Shown: positions 43,720 through 52,530, numbered from the stretch's first letter. The stretch is 64,000 bases of DNA from Leptolyngbya sp. PCC 7375 (GCF_000316115.1 NZ_JH993797.1:5442486-5506485), one strand, 5' to 3'. Notes: a model not told the origin generated them from the letters alone. A program made the numbers and translations.

Positions 43720-44862
43720 ATGAGTAATTTTTCCATCCAGACGGTCACTACCGCCAAAGACAAAGCTGACTTTCTTGCGGTCCCATCTTACGTATACCGC
43801 AATGACCTCCATTGGGTTGCCCCTATCGAGTCGAGTACGGCTAAACAGTTTTCAGAGAAGAATTCATTTTTTCAATACGGCAAGCTCCAGCAGTTTGTTG
43901 CTTACCACAATGAACAGCCTATAGGTCGAGTGGTTGCGGCTGTTAATGATCGCCTGATTGAACGTGAAGGTAAATCGGTTGGGCTGATGGGTTTTTTTGA
44001 ATGCGTTGACAATCACAACATCGGTCAGGCAATGCTAGATGAGGCTACCAACTGGCTCAAACAGCAGGGGATGACTGTAGCCCGTGGTCCCATTGATCTA
44101 TCTACCCATAATAACTGTTGTTTTTTGGCAGATGGGTTTGATTCGGACCCGATGCTGATGATGCCCTATAACCCTCAGTATTATCTGGACATCATGGAGG
44201 CTAACGGCTGGCAAAAGGCTAAGGATGTCTACGCCTATGATTTATCGTTGGATAAACCTTTACCCGACAGCTTTGAACGGGGTTATAAAATTGCGCAGAA
44301 AGCTGGCATTAAGTTTCGCACCATCCACACTAAAGGCGAAGCATTTGAGCAAGACTGTCGTCAAATTTACGAGCTGTTTACCACAGCATTTGCCCATAAC
44401 TGGAGTTCTAGTGCCCGCACTGAAGAGGAGTTTATGGTGGAGGCGCGGGAGCTGCAGACTCTGGTGGATACGGATATTTTCGTGATTGCAGAAGACCCGA
44501 AAAAAGACTCCGACAACAAAATGGTTGGCTTTTTTATGGCTCTGCCGGATTACAACATTGCCCTTAAGCATGTGCGGGGTAAGCTTAATATTTTTGGTAT
44601 TCTCAAATTTCTTTGGTTCCGTCGCAAGATTGACCAAGCAAGGGTTCTGGCTATTTGTACGCTACCGGAATACAGTCGCAATATGGTGGCGCTGGCAGTG
44701 GTGTATTTAGGCATGAAGGGGGGCACAGAGAAAAAGCGCCCCTATAAGCGTTCCGAATTGTCTTGGGTTTATGAGGACAACATGCGATCGCGAAACATCA
44801 TTGAAAGCACCGGAGCCACCATCTACAAAACCTACCGGATCTATGAAAAGGCATTAACCTGA
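43720..44862 (+). CDS. GNAT-fold acyltransferase (candidate bacterial ceramide synthase type)
   Basis: A 380-residue protein, larger than usual GNAT enzymes. The N-terminal half has FLAVPSYVYRNDLHWVAPIE, FFQYGKLQQFVAYHNEQPIGRVVAAVND, GLMGFFECVDN, MTVARGPIDLSTHNNCCFLADGFDSDPMLMMPYNPQYYLDIM; the C-terminal half ends SWVYEDNMRSRNIIESTGATIYKTYRIYEK. This string pattern is that of the large acyltransferase-like family to which the Caulobacter ceramide synthase bCerS belongs, as I recall it. It follows the oxoamine synthase by 125 bases on the same strand. Proposed role: N-acylation of a long-chain amine. Its 3' end overlaps the opposite desaturase gene by 22 bases. Confidence 0.7.
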   Translation: MSNFSIQTVTTAKDKADFLAVPSYVYRNDLHWVAPIESSTAKQFSEKNSFFQYGKLQQFVAYHNEQPIGRVVAAVNDRLIEREGKSVGLMGFFECVDNHNIGQAMLDEATNWLKQQGMTVARGPIDLSTHNNCCFLADGFDSDPMLMMPYNPQYYLDIMEANGWQKAKDVYAYDLSLDKPLPDSFERGYKIAQKAGIKFRTIHTKGEAFEQDCRQIYELFTTAFAHNWSSSARTEEEFMVEARELQTLVDTDIFVIAEDPKKDSDNKMVGFFMALPDYNIALKHVRGKLNIFGILKFLWFRRKIDQARVLAICTLPEYSRNMVALAVVYLGMKGGTEKKRPYKRSELSWVYEDNMRSRNIIESTGATIYKTYRIYEKALT

Positions 44863-45944
44863 CTTTGGTGAAATGCCTCAATAGATGTCAGCTTATTCCC
44901 ATCAGAATCCCACAAAATAAACTTAGAACAGTCAAGCACATCGCTAATTCGAATGCTCTTAACTTGGGAAAGCAAGTGACTGTTTTTTTGATGGCAAGCT
45001 TTGAGATTGTAGTTAGGAATCTTTTCGGACAGGTGATGAATATTGTGGTAGCTAATATCGGCAGTAAACCACTTTAAAATTGCAGGCACATCCAAATAAC
45101 TGCTCCCTTCAATAGCTCCAGTTATATAGTCCCAACCGGCAGTTTTGTGAGCATAAGCCCCCTCAAAAATATGCTGCACAAAAAAGATATTAATAAAAAT
45201 TGCCGCAGCTAAGGTCAACACTATGGAGTACACACCTAAGAAAAAAACTGGCCCTAATAAATGACACAGTAAAATCCATCCACCCACGACAAAAATATTA
45301 TTTAGGAGGATATCCCAAAACTCTGCTGCAGTGGACCAATGGTTGGGTTTATGAGACGAGATTATCTTTGACAGTGCCACACGTGGATTGGACTTTAAAC
45401 AGGCGAAAACGTGGCGGATAAAGTCATAGCTGCCTAAAAGTAAGATAAGTCTAGGTTTAAAGGCCAAATAGAAAAAACCACCAGGAAAAACCATCAAAGG
45501 ATGTCTGAGTAATCCATATATTTTTTGGTCAGATGGAGTAAGTTTGGCGTACTCTGCAGTGGATAAGAAATCTCCAATACTGCGATAGCGTTCCCAATCA
45601 CCGTTTGTTTTGTGATGATAGGCATGATCCCGCGACCACCAATATTGGGGCATGGCATTAACTAAGCCAAATATAAATCCAAACACTCGATTGACTTTTT
45701 TGGATCTAAATAGGGAGTAATGGCCACAGTCATGCATTAACGAAAAGCAACGCAATGAAAAGAGCACAAGTAAAATTATGATCGGCAAAAGCAACCAAAT
45801 AGAAACTTCAGCTGCTTTTACAGCTAAAAACCATAGAGCAATATAAGGAATGAGCGTGTTTAAAACCTGATATGTAGCACGCCAATCATTACTCTGCATA
45901 TAGGGAGTCAGAACAAAGTCAGACTTTTCAAGTGTTGTTTTCAT
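44841..45944 (-). CDS. Membrane fatty-acid desaturase / hydroxylase
   Basis: A 367-residue di-iron membrane enzyme with the three His boxes HDCGHY (about 71), HAYHHK (about 108) and HNIHH (about 301), and four or more membrane helices. It belongs to the acyl-lipid desaturase superfamily, where it could introduce a double bond or hydroxyl group. It runs against the acyltransferase and overlaps its end by 22 bases, so it has its own promoter, divergent from the epimerase gene. Given its place, a sphingoid or fatty-acid tailoring role is proposed. The coding region is AT-rich relative to neighbours. Confidence 0.85.
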   Translation of the reverse strand: MKTTLEKSDFVLTPYMQSNDWRATYQVLNTLIPYIALWFLAVKAAEVSIWLLLPIIILLVLFSLRCFSLMHDCGHYSLFRSKKVNRVFGFIFGLVNAMPQYWWSRDHAYHHKTNGDWERYRSIGDFLSTAEYAKLTPSDQKIYGLLRHPLMVFPGGFFYLAFKPRLILLLGSYDFIRHVFACLKSNPRVALSKIISSHKPNHWSTAAEFWDILLNNIFVVGGWILLCHLLGPVFFLGVYSIVLTLAAAIFINIFFVQHIFEGAYAHKTAGWDYITGAIEGSSYLDVPAILKWFTADISYHNIHHLSEKIPNYNLKACHQKNSHLLSQVKSIRISDVLDCSKFILWDSDGNKLTSIEAFHQSQVNAFS

Positions 45945-46256
45945 TCAATGGGACACTCTAAAAAGTATCCATTTCTAGGTAAGTATGTAAAAAAGAAATC
46001 CTTTATTCAGTATTTCCTGGTTTTTAGGTAAACCAAAACTAATAATTTGAATAAATGAACTCAGTGATGATAGTTGAGTTATGGTTTCAACGTTTTCTTA
46101 GCTGTCTCATCTTAGCTGCTTTCTTAATGCAGCTGTGTCGGTTGTACAATCCATAAAAATGACGGGATTTCCGTTACGATAACAACTTAAGCCCAGAGTC
46201 ACTGGCGTTAGCTCCATTGGGTTCATCAGTTTTACTAAAAAGCATCAAGCAAACGC
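45945..46256. other. Divergent promoter region desaturase / epimerase
   Basis: About 310 AT-rich bases between divergent genes. A 33-codon frame at 46055-46156 (MNSVMIVELWFQRF...) has one hydrophobic stretch but no ribosome binding site. Otherwise no repeat or RNA was seen. Confidence 0.4.
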
Positions 46257-47228
46257 ATGAAAGCACTTGTTACAGGAGCCAATGGCTTCACTGGTTCCCA
46301 TTTAGTTAAGCTGCTCAGCTCCCAGGGGCATAAGGTCATTGGCTTAGTTCGCCGCACGAGCGATCTGTCACGGCTCACAGACATGGATATTGAACTAGCC
46401 TACGGTGACATTACTGATGCAGCAATACTTAGTCAGGCGATGGCAGGTGTGGATGTGGTGTTTCACATTGCTGCCTGTGTTGATTTGGGTATTGTGGATG
46501 CGGCCAGGATGGAGCGGGTGAATGTGGAAGGGACCCGTACGGTCTTAGGTGTAATTAGGGCTCAGAATAATCCTCCCAAACTGATTTATTGCAGCACCAT
46601 TGGCATTTATGGCGATACGGCTGGTCAGGTGATTGATGAGACCTATCAGCGCACACAAAAGGGATTTTCGTCTGCCTATGACGAGACGAAGTATAAGGCG
46701 CAGCAGTTGGTGAATCAGCATGTAGCCGATGGGTTTGCGGCGGTAAGTTTGATGCCGGGAGGGATTTTTGGGGCGGATGATCCGCACTTTGGACCGGTGA
46801 TTAAGTTGTTTTTGAAGGGGCGGTTGCCTTTGTGGCCGGGATGCGATCGCATCACTGGCATCGTCCACGTTGACGACCTGGTTCAGGTCATGGTTCTGGC
46901 AGCTGAAAAAGCCCCCTCTGGCGAACATTTCATCATCTCCGCCGGGGAACTATCCATCGGCGAAATGTTTAAGATTCTGGGTGATGCGGTAGGGGTAAAA
47001 GCTCCAGCTGATGCACCCAAGCCATTGGTTAGAGTCATTGGCGGTGTACTAGACCCCATTGGCAAGCTTTTTGCTTGGAATGCACCATTAAATAATGAGC
47101 TGATTCACTATATCTATGATCGCTGTGTTCGCATTAGTGGTGAAAAAGCCATACGAGACCTGGGCTGGCAGCCCCGCTCAGTCCCTGAGATTCTGACTGG
47201 TATTGCTAAAGAGCTAACGTCAGCCTGA
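46257..47228 (+). CDS. NAD-dependent epimerase/dehydratase (candidate ceramide reductase CerR type)
   Basis: A 323-residue extended short-chain dehydrogenase. Rossmann motif TGANGFTGSHLVKLL, Asp/Arg-type NADPH region VRRTSDLSRL, HIAACVDLG, catalytic YDETKYKAQ (Tyr-x3-Lys) with Ser in YCSTIGIYG, and the hydrophobic C-terminal lobe ending ELTSA. The 3-beta-HSD-like family uses NAD(P)H to reduce or epimerise. In Caulobacter the ceramide locus carries an epimerase-type CerR that reduces the 3-keto group; this gene sits in the matching neighbourhood. Other roles (sugar, steroid or dihydroflavonol-like reductase) remain possible. Confidence 0.8.
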   Translation: MKALVTGANGFTGSHLVKLLSSQGHKVIGLVRRTSDLSRLTDMDIELAYGDITDAAILSQAMAGVDVVFHIAACVDLGIVDAARMERVNVEGTRTVLGVIRAQNNPPKLIYCSTIGIYGDTAGQVIDETYQRTQKGFSSAYDETKYKAQQLVNQHVADGFAAVSLMPGGIFGADDPHFGPVIKLFLKGRLPLWPGCDRITGIVHVDDLVQVMVLAAEKAPSGEHFIISAGELSIGEMFKILGDAVGVKAPADAPKPLVRVIGGVLDPIGKLFAWNAPLNNELIHYIYDRCVRISGEKAIRDLGWQPRSVPEILTGIAKELTSA

Positions 47229-47238
47229 AGATATACAG

Positions 47239-47589
47239 CTAGAGAGGTAGGTATAGAATCTGTCCTTCTAATTCACCCTTAGCGATACAGCCAAGAATCA
47301 ACAAAATATCTTCAATCACTTGACCAATGGGTGCATCAGTACGAACTTCTATCACACCAGGCATTGGGTATCCTTTCGTGACTCGTTCATAGGCATATTT
47401 GGTAATAGTAGCCACATCGTGGGTTAGCAAAACCCTCTGTTCTTGAGCTGCCCACGCTAGAACAGTTGGATCGTTTTCGCCAGAGAGTTTTACATCTTGG
47501 ACCCTGACAATATTAATTTTAGAGTCGCGTCTGATCAATCCTCGAATAATCGTATTGTCAAAATTTTCGTCGGCCAGCAGCTTTAGCAT
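47239..47589 (-). CDS. DUF5615 PIN-like toxin
   Basis: A 116-residue protein with LADENFDNTIIRGL at the N terminus, RVQDVKLSGENDPTVLAWAAQEQRVLLTHDVATI, and a short C-terminal beta region. This is the DUF5615 PIN-like group, predicted RNases of type II toxin-antitoxin systems (acid residues Asp7, Glu8 and Asp near position 54). It overlaps the DUF433 gene by 7 bases, the usual antitoxin-toxin arrangement. Confidence 0.85.
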   Translation of the reverse strand: MLKLLADENFDNTIIRGLIRRDSKINIVRVQDVKLSGENDPTVLAWAAQEQRVLLTHDVATITKYAYERVTKGYPMPGVIEVRTDAPIGQVIEDILLILGCIAKGELEGQILYLPL

Positions 47590-47921
47590 GCTTTCTGTTC
47601 ATGCTTACGGGCAAGTAGTCTATCGCGAATACCATGGGGGTCTAAGCGTGTTTCATTCAATTCCCGTACAGTTTCCGCCTGGGTTTGACGTTCGGCTAAG
47701 TAGGTTTCCACCATCTGCTGGTGATTGAGGTAGAACGCAATCGTCCCATAGACATCTGTTAGTTTGAGCACCGGATAACGATGAACAATTTCTTCGGCAG
47801 TTGTGCCTTGCTTGAAGACACTGACCACAGTGTCTAATGTGACGCGAGTTTGACCGACCAATACAACATTGTCAGCATTGATTTCTAATGGTGGTGGGTC
47901 AACGATTAGCGTGAATGTCAT
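47583..47921 (-). CDS. DUF433 antitoxin
   Basis: A 112-residue protein from the ATG at 47921 (an in-frame start at 47996 adds an implausible tail). VVLVGQTRVTLDTVVSVFKQGTTAEEIVHRYPVLKLTDVYGTIAFYLNH is the DUF433 helix-turn-helix motif. DUF433 proteins are the usual partners of DUF5615 toxins. It is translated first, and overlaps the toxin start by 7 bases. Confidence 0.85.
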   Translation of the reverse strand: MTFTLIVDPPPLEINADNVVLVGQTRVTLDTVVSVFKQGTTAEEIVHRYPVLKLTDVYGTIAFYLNHQQMVETYLAERQTQAETVRELNETRLDPHGIRDRLLARKHEQKAC

Positions 47922-48050
47922 GGGAACATATGGGCTACTACATTGAAATGCTAGCAAAATGTCATAACGTCGATGGCTTAATGAAAATAGCAGCAAAAAA
48001 AGTAGTAAGCCTATACTAAAATTAGCGTTTATTCCTGGGAATTGAGTTTA

Positions 48051-48717
48051 ATGACTCAAACAATTGCTGTGACTACAGCGATTACTACTTACAATTGCTG
48101 CGACTACAGCGATTACTAACTTAAACGAGGCGCATCAGCATCTTAATCTACAGCCTACTAATCGGGCAGATTTCTTTACCGAGTGGCAAGGTGATTTACC
48201 AGAATTGCGCCAAGAAGAAATCGACACACTGGATCGATTGAAAGCCCGATATCGTTACTACCAGGCTGATGGTGCGATTACAGAAAGTACGGTGGATTTT
48301 ATTTTGGCCTCGCCACTGTTAGAGCTTTTGGGACTATGTGATCCGCCCTATAAACTGCGCGGTGAAAAATATATATCTATTGAAATTGAAAATGGTGACA
48401 CCTTACTTAAGGGCCTGATCAATGTTCTAGTGGTGCAAGATGGCTTTTGGCTGGTTTTGTTAGAAACCAAACGCTATGACTTTAGCGTGATGCAAGCGTT
48501 ACCTCAAACCTTGGCCTATCTGGCTAGTGCAAACACCTCACAAGCATTTGGACTGATTACAACAGGCGAAGATTTCCTTTTTGTCAAAGCAGATTTACAA
48601 ACCCGCAAGTATGACGTTTCAGATAAGTTCACCCTGTCTACTCGTCATGAAAATCAGATTTTCACATTGGTACAGGTTATACAAGTTCTGCTGAAAAGCC
48701 ATCCTGATAAAGACTAA
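48051..48717 (+). pseudogene. HsdR N-terminal-like protein, frameshifted at its 5' end
   Basis: The main frame (visible from TTG 48205, open from 48073) encodes LKARYRYYQADGAITESTVDFILASPLLELLGLCDPP, IEIENGDTLLKGLINVLVV and FWLVLLETKRYDFSVMQALPQTLAYL. This resembles the type I restriction HsdR N-terminal (DUF450/DUF4357-like) region, with an Asp...Glu-x-Lys-like nuclease core. The natural ATG at 48051 (MTQTIAVTTAIT) is in another frame. A 31-bp tandem duplication (48060-48121) separates the two; removing one copy joins them. So the gene is frameshifted, or translated from the TTG as a 170-residue protein. Confidence 0.7.
48060..48121. repeat. 31-bp tandem duplication causing a frameshift
   Basis: Two copies of ACAATTGCTGYGACTACAGC followed by GATTACTA and a variable end lie head to tail (48060-48090, 48091-48121) with about three differences. 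Because 31 is not a multiple of three, the duplication shifts the frame of the gene around it. Confidence 0.85.
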
Positions 48718-48832
48718 AAAGTCGGCAATAATTGCCTTAGAAGACAAGATACTTTGGGTCTACCTAAATCAATACGCTAAATATGTGGTAGCCGTGTGGA
48801 GATCCATCAAGACTCAATATTTCAAAACTTAT

Positions 48833-49561
48833 ATGCCAACTATTGATACAGAATTAGCGATTGACTTGTTGGATTATTTCGGAACCATAGAAGGCCAACT
48901 CAGATCATATTCAGATTTCCATTCTTCTTTAGAAGAATATTTAAATAGCAGGGATAGAGAACTTGATCGAGAAATGGAAACTAAATTGGAGAAATTTCCT
49001 CGTACATATCATAGCGAAATCATTGAAGATCGTGCTTCAGAAGATTTTCATTTTGAAAGTAAATATAAAAGCATTCATCGGGGATCTTTAGTCGTAATTA
49101 TTTATGGTTTCTTCGAGTATCAGCTTAACGAATTTTGCCTACTTCTCACTAAAATTTTGAAAAATAAAGAAACCTTCGAAGACTTTAAAAATAGTAATAA
49201 GGATAGAGGCTTTAAGCTTTGTTGCTCATACCTCGAAAAAATGGATTGCTTTAATCTGACAAGAATAGAAAAACAAATAAAATATATTCAAGATATCAAC
49301 CTTTTCAGAAACATAGTTACACATAATGGCTCTGTACTAATCTCCGAAAACATAAAGGATAGTAAAAGGAAACGAAAAGAAGCTAAGAGACGTATCAGGT
49401 TTGTATCAGATAATGATTACCTAGATGGTGAACCTGATAAAGTTGTTTTTATACATTCTGAGTTCATTGATGAATTGCTTGGATATTTAGTTGTTTTTTT
49501 CAAAGAAATTGAAAAAGAAGTCCTCAATTATGTGAACGAAAATGATTGCTTTTTACATTAA
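48833..49561 (+). CDS. HEPN-like nuclease, MAE_28990/MAE_18760-like
   Basis: A 242-residue, AT-rich helical protein. YKSIHRGSLVVIIYGFFEYQLNEFCLLL is the conserved first helix of the cyanobacterial HEPN-like MAE family, and NLFRNIVTHNGS supplies the R-x4-H motif (Arg159, His164). HEPN domains are RNases that form the toxic half of many TA and defence systems. No MNT partner is adjacent; the neighbouring frameshifted gene is not a nucleotidyltransferase. The ATG at 48833 is used; a GTG at 48785 would extend it. Its base composition differs strongly from nearby core genes, which suggests transfer. Confidence 0.75.
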   Translation: MPTIDTELAIDLLDYFGTIEGQLRSYSDFHSSLEEYLNSRDRELDREMETKLEKFPRTYHSEIIEDRASEDFHFESKYKSIHRGSLVVIIYGFFEYQLNEFCLLLTKILKNKETFEDFKNSNKDRGFKLCCSYLEKMDCFNLTRIEKQIKYIQDINLFRNIVTHNGSVLISENIKDSKRKRKEAKRRIRFVSDNDYLDGEPDKVVFIHSEFIDELLGYLVVFFKEIEKEVLNYVNENDCFLH

Positions 49562-49730
49562 CCTAGTGTCTTTAGAAAATATTTTTTAGGGTTATTAGGA
49601 ATAAATTTTGACACTATCTATAACAATATATTCAAAGTCACAACTTAAGGATTGGTAGATTTGCCAGCTGATATTTTGTAAAACAACTCTGTCAGGTTTT
49701 TGCAATAACGTGGAAGCCATCAAAGACCTC

Positions 49731-50429
49731 TCAATGAAATCCGCTAACCAAACTTGATTGTTTGGCTAAAATCCCATCTTCTAGGTAAGTAATTTCATCG
49801 GCAGCATCGGTAATGCGTGGATCGTGGGTAATGATCAAGACCGTGCAGCCTTTGTTTTTAGCCAAATACTGCATTAGCTCGATCACATCATGGCCAGTGG
49901 CTGAATCTAAAGCTGCTGTGGGTTCATCGGCCATAATCAGTTCTGGTTCGCCTGCTAGCGCACGGGCGATCGCAACTCGCTGCTTTTGCCCTCCTGAGAG
50001 ATCCGCTGGCAAATGATTTGCCCGATCACCTAACCCCACCTGTTTTAGTAAATCAAAAGCTTGTTCTTTGATAGCCAATCCTTTTTTATGCTTGATCTGT
50101 AGGGCTAGCTCAATATTTTCCAAAGCAGTGAGGGCAGGAAATAGATTAAAGCTTTGAAAAATAAAGCCAATGTGGTCACGGCGAAAAGCGGTAAGTTTTT
50201 TGGGCGATAGCTTTGTAATTTCCTGACCCAGCAGATGCACTTGACCAGCCGTTGGCGTCAAAATGCCTGCCAAAATCGATAGCAGCGTCGTCTTACCAGA
50301 CCCAGAGGGTCCCATCATTAAACGGATTTGCCCAGACGGAACGGCCAGGTCAATGCCTTTGAGCACCTTGGTTTCAGTGGTGCCTGACATAAAGGACATT
50401 TGGATGTTATGTGCTGCGATCGCAAACAT
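49731..50429 (-). CDS. devA: DevA family ABC exporter ATPase
   Basis: A 232-residue ATP-binding subunit: Walker A GPSGSGKTTLLSILAG, Q-loop FQSFNLFPAL, signature LSGGQKQRVAIARAL, Walker B LIMADEPTAALD, and His loop ITHDP. It is of the MacB/LolD type used by DevBCA exporters, which in heterocyst-formers export the envelope glycolipid and elsewhere serve other exports. It is downstream of the DevC-type permease with a 50-base gap. Confidence 0.9.
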   Translation of the reverse strand: MFAIAAHNIQMSFMSGTTETKVLKGIDLAVPSGQIRLMMGPSGSGKTTLLSILAGILTPTAGQVHLLGQEITKLSPKKLTAFRRDHIGFIFQSFNLFPALTALENIELALQIKHKKGLAIKEQAFDLLKQVGLGDRANHLPADLSGGQKQRVAIARALAGEPELIMADEPTAALDSATGHDVIELMQYLAKNKGCTVLIITHDPRITDAADEITYLEDGILAKQSSLVSGFH

Positions 50430-50479
50430 TAATTCTTAAACTCACACCTCACACTCACGTCTCTCTTCACCTCAGTCGG

Positions 50480-51721
50480 TTATGCCTTAAACACAATTCC
50501 CGGATCCACTCGTGTCACCTTCTGAATCGCAAAAACTGCAGCCCCAACACACATCACAACCGTGATACCAAATACACCAAAAGCACTTAGGGGCGTAATC
50601 AACACCACAATCCCTTGAGTCGCTGCCGTCCAAGTGCCTATTCCCCAGCACAGCAATAAACCTGGCACATAGCCCAACACCGCCATCCAGAGCGACTGCT
50701 CTAAAATCACGCTGTAGATATCCCAATCTGAAGCCCCCATAGCCTTAAGGGTGCCAAACTGCCGCAGATTTTCAGAAACCGACGTATGCAAAATCTGAGC
50801 CACCACTACCATGCCGACAATCACACCGACAATGGCCCCTAAGCCTAAGATAAAACCTATGCCCGTACGATTTTGCCAATAAGACTGGGTGATATTAATC
50901 AGTTCATCCTTAGTGAACGCCTTAGTTCCCGACAGGGAAGACTCTATGCGTTGCTTGAGAATTTGTAAATTTTCCCCCGGCTCAGCTTTGATCAAAATGT
51001 AGGTCACCGGAGAATCTGAGCTGAGCGGTTCTGGATCACCCACCTCAGCACTCGCCGCATCTGGATCACGCTGATAGGCATTCACACAGGTAATATCACC
51101 ATTCCCAAGCTGACAGGTCAATCCAGCCGAAAACCCGGAACTAATATAGGCATTGGCATTCAACAAAGATGTGAAAACAAATTTGCTAGAAACCAGAGAT
51201 TGGGTGTCCCGGGTCAAGCCGACTACCATGACCGGCAACTGACGAATGCGAGCCGTATCTCCCACACCATCAATCCGAAATGAACGCATATTGGTGCGGT
51301 CAATCAATGCTGAATAGGGAGCACTTAAAGCTTTCAGTGTCGTATCGGAGACCTCACCAGGACGAAATAGTTGTCCATTGGGGGCAAACCCAAACACCCG
51401 TAGCGTTGTCAGATTACCGTCCGCATACCAGCGGCCTGAACCCATGATGAGGGCCTCTGCACGGGCTACCCCTTCAATTGATTGGGCCCGCTGAACCTGC
51501 ACATAGGGAAACGGTTCAGTGAGTTCAAAGTTAACGATATTTTCTGACGCAACCCAAATATCGGCAGCCGAATTATCAATCAGCAGCGTTGTCGATCGAG
51601 TAAAACCCTTAAGAATACCAGTTTGGATTGTGACCAAACTGACGGCAAACATAATACCGGCTTGGGCCACCAGAAACCGTGGTAGGTCTTTGAGTAGATT
51701 TTTACGGGCTAACGAAACCAT
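50480..51721 (-). CDS. devC: DevC/FtsX-type ABC exporter permease
   Basis: A 413-residue FtsX-like permease from the ATG at 51721 (MVSLARKNLLKDLPRFL; upstream in-frame sequence to 51799 looks non-coding). One N-terminal helix, a large periplasmic domain (about 40-270) with VNFELTEPFPYVQVQRAQSIEGV, and three C-terminal helices (GIGFILGLGAIVGVIVGMVVVAQIL, ...). It pairs with the downstream ATPase. The membrane-fusion subunit DevB, normally first in devBCA, is not adjacent, so a DevB must come from elsewhere or the exporter works without it. Confidence 0.87.
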   Translation of the reverse strand: MVSLARKNLLKDLPRFLVAQAGIMFAVSLVTIQTGILKGFTRSTTLLIDNSAADIWVASENIVNFELTEPFPYVQVQRAQSIEGVARAEALIMGSGRWYADGNLTTLRVFGFAPNGQLFRPGEVSDTTLKALSAPYSALIDRTNMRSFRIDGVGDTARIRQLPVMVVGLTRDTQSLVSSKFVFTSLLNANAYISSGFSAGLTCQLGNGDITCVNAYQRDPDAASAEVGDPEPLSSDSPVTYILIKAEPGENLQILKQRIESSLSGTKAFTKDELINITQSYWQNRTGIGFILGLGAIVGVIVGMVVVAQILHTSVSENLRQFGTLKAMGASDWDIYSVILEQSLWMAVLGYVPGLLLCWGIGTWTAATQGIVVLITPLSAFGVFGITVVMCVGAAVFAIQKVTRVDPGIVFKA

Positions 51722-51965
51722 AGTCCACACACGCCGTTGCTGATTGACAAGATGAATCGATCTGAAATAAGTGCTATTGATCAGGAACTTCCAGATCAAA
51801 TCCTCCTAAGGATCAGCAACGCCCACGCGAGTAAAGCAGTCACCCTCAGTGCACCTATTCTAGCGGGAAACCAATCAGCAAAGGCTTACACGGGATAGAA
51901 ACCAAACTGTCCTACACCTCATCAAGCCATCCGTTCTGAGCAAGCGGTCGCATCAGACCATATGA

Positions 51966-52472
51966 TTATTTGGCCATCTCCAAAACTCGTTGAATAAAGG
52001 GCCATTTTGCTTGGGTATAGGCCTCGCGATCATAGTGATAGCGTTCAGCTAAAGCCTGTTTTAAGGCAGCATAGTCGCTAGCGATCGCACGGTTAGAACG
52101 AAGCAAATCCCGAAACCGAATTCGCTCTTGCCACAGCTCGCTTTCATAGGGAATTAAGTGGAGGTGGTGCGTCCGCACAGCATCGGATGGTTTGCAGAAC
52201 CAATGCATGACATCCGGTTTATAGGGAAAATATTGATAGCCGTTCCCGGTCAACACATCAATTGCTGGCCTTGAAACCTCCAGCGATTTCACCCCAAACA
52301 TGATGTCAATAACTGGTTTTGCCAAAAGGCCTGACACGGCAGTACTGCCCACATGCTCAACACTGCCCCAAAGGCAATGACCAATGACCTCTATCAAGAA
52401 GGCTTTTTCAGCTTTAAACTTGGCGGGCCATTCAGGATCGTAGGCCGAAAGTTCTACTGGGGCTGATGCCAT
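51966..52472 (-). CDS. GrpB family protein
   Basis: A 168-residue UPF0157 (GrpB) protein, a nucleotidyltransferase-fold family of unclear role. Seen: YDPEWPAKFKAEKAFLIEVIG, VEHVGSTAVSGLLAKPVIDIMFGV and HHLHLIPYESELWQERIRFRDLLR. No partner gene is coupled to it. It is read away from prmC, with a 58-base gap. Confidence 0.92.
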   Translation of the reverse strand: MASAPVELSAYDPEWPAKFKAEKAFLIEVIGHCLWGSVEHVGSTAVSGLLAKPVIDIMFGVKSLEVSRPAIDVLTGNGYQYFPYKPDVMHWFCKPSDAVRTHHLHLIPYESELWQERIRFRDLLRSNRAIASDYAALKQALAERYHYDREAYTQAKWPFIQRVLEMAK

Positions 52473-52530
52473 GATTTATGAGCATGTTGGATTACTTAAA
52501 AACTCTAGCTGGTTTCAACATTGCTGGGAT

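Noticed and set aside
46055..46156. 33-codon hydrophobic frame (MNSVMIVELWFQRF...) in the desaturase-epimerase gap
   Set aside because: Length and hydrophobicity could make it a small membrane protein, but no ribosome binding site is seen and conservation cannot be tested here.
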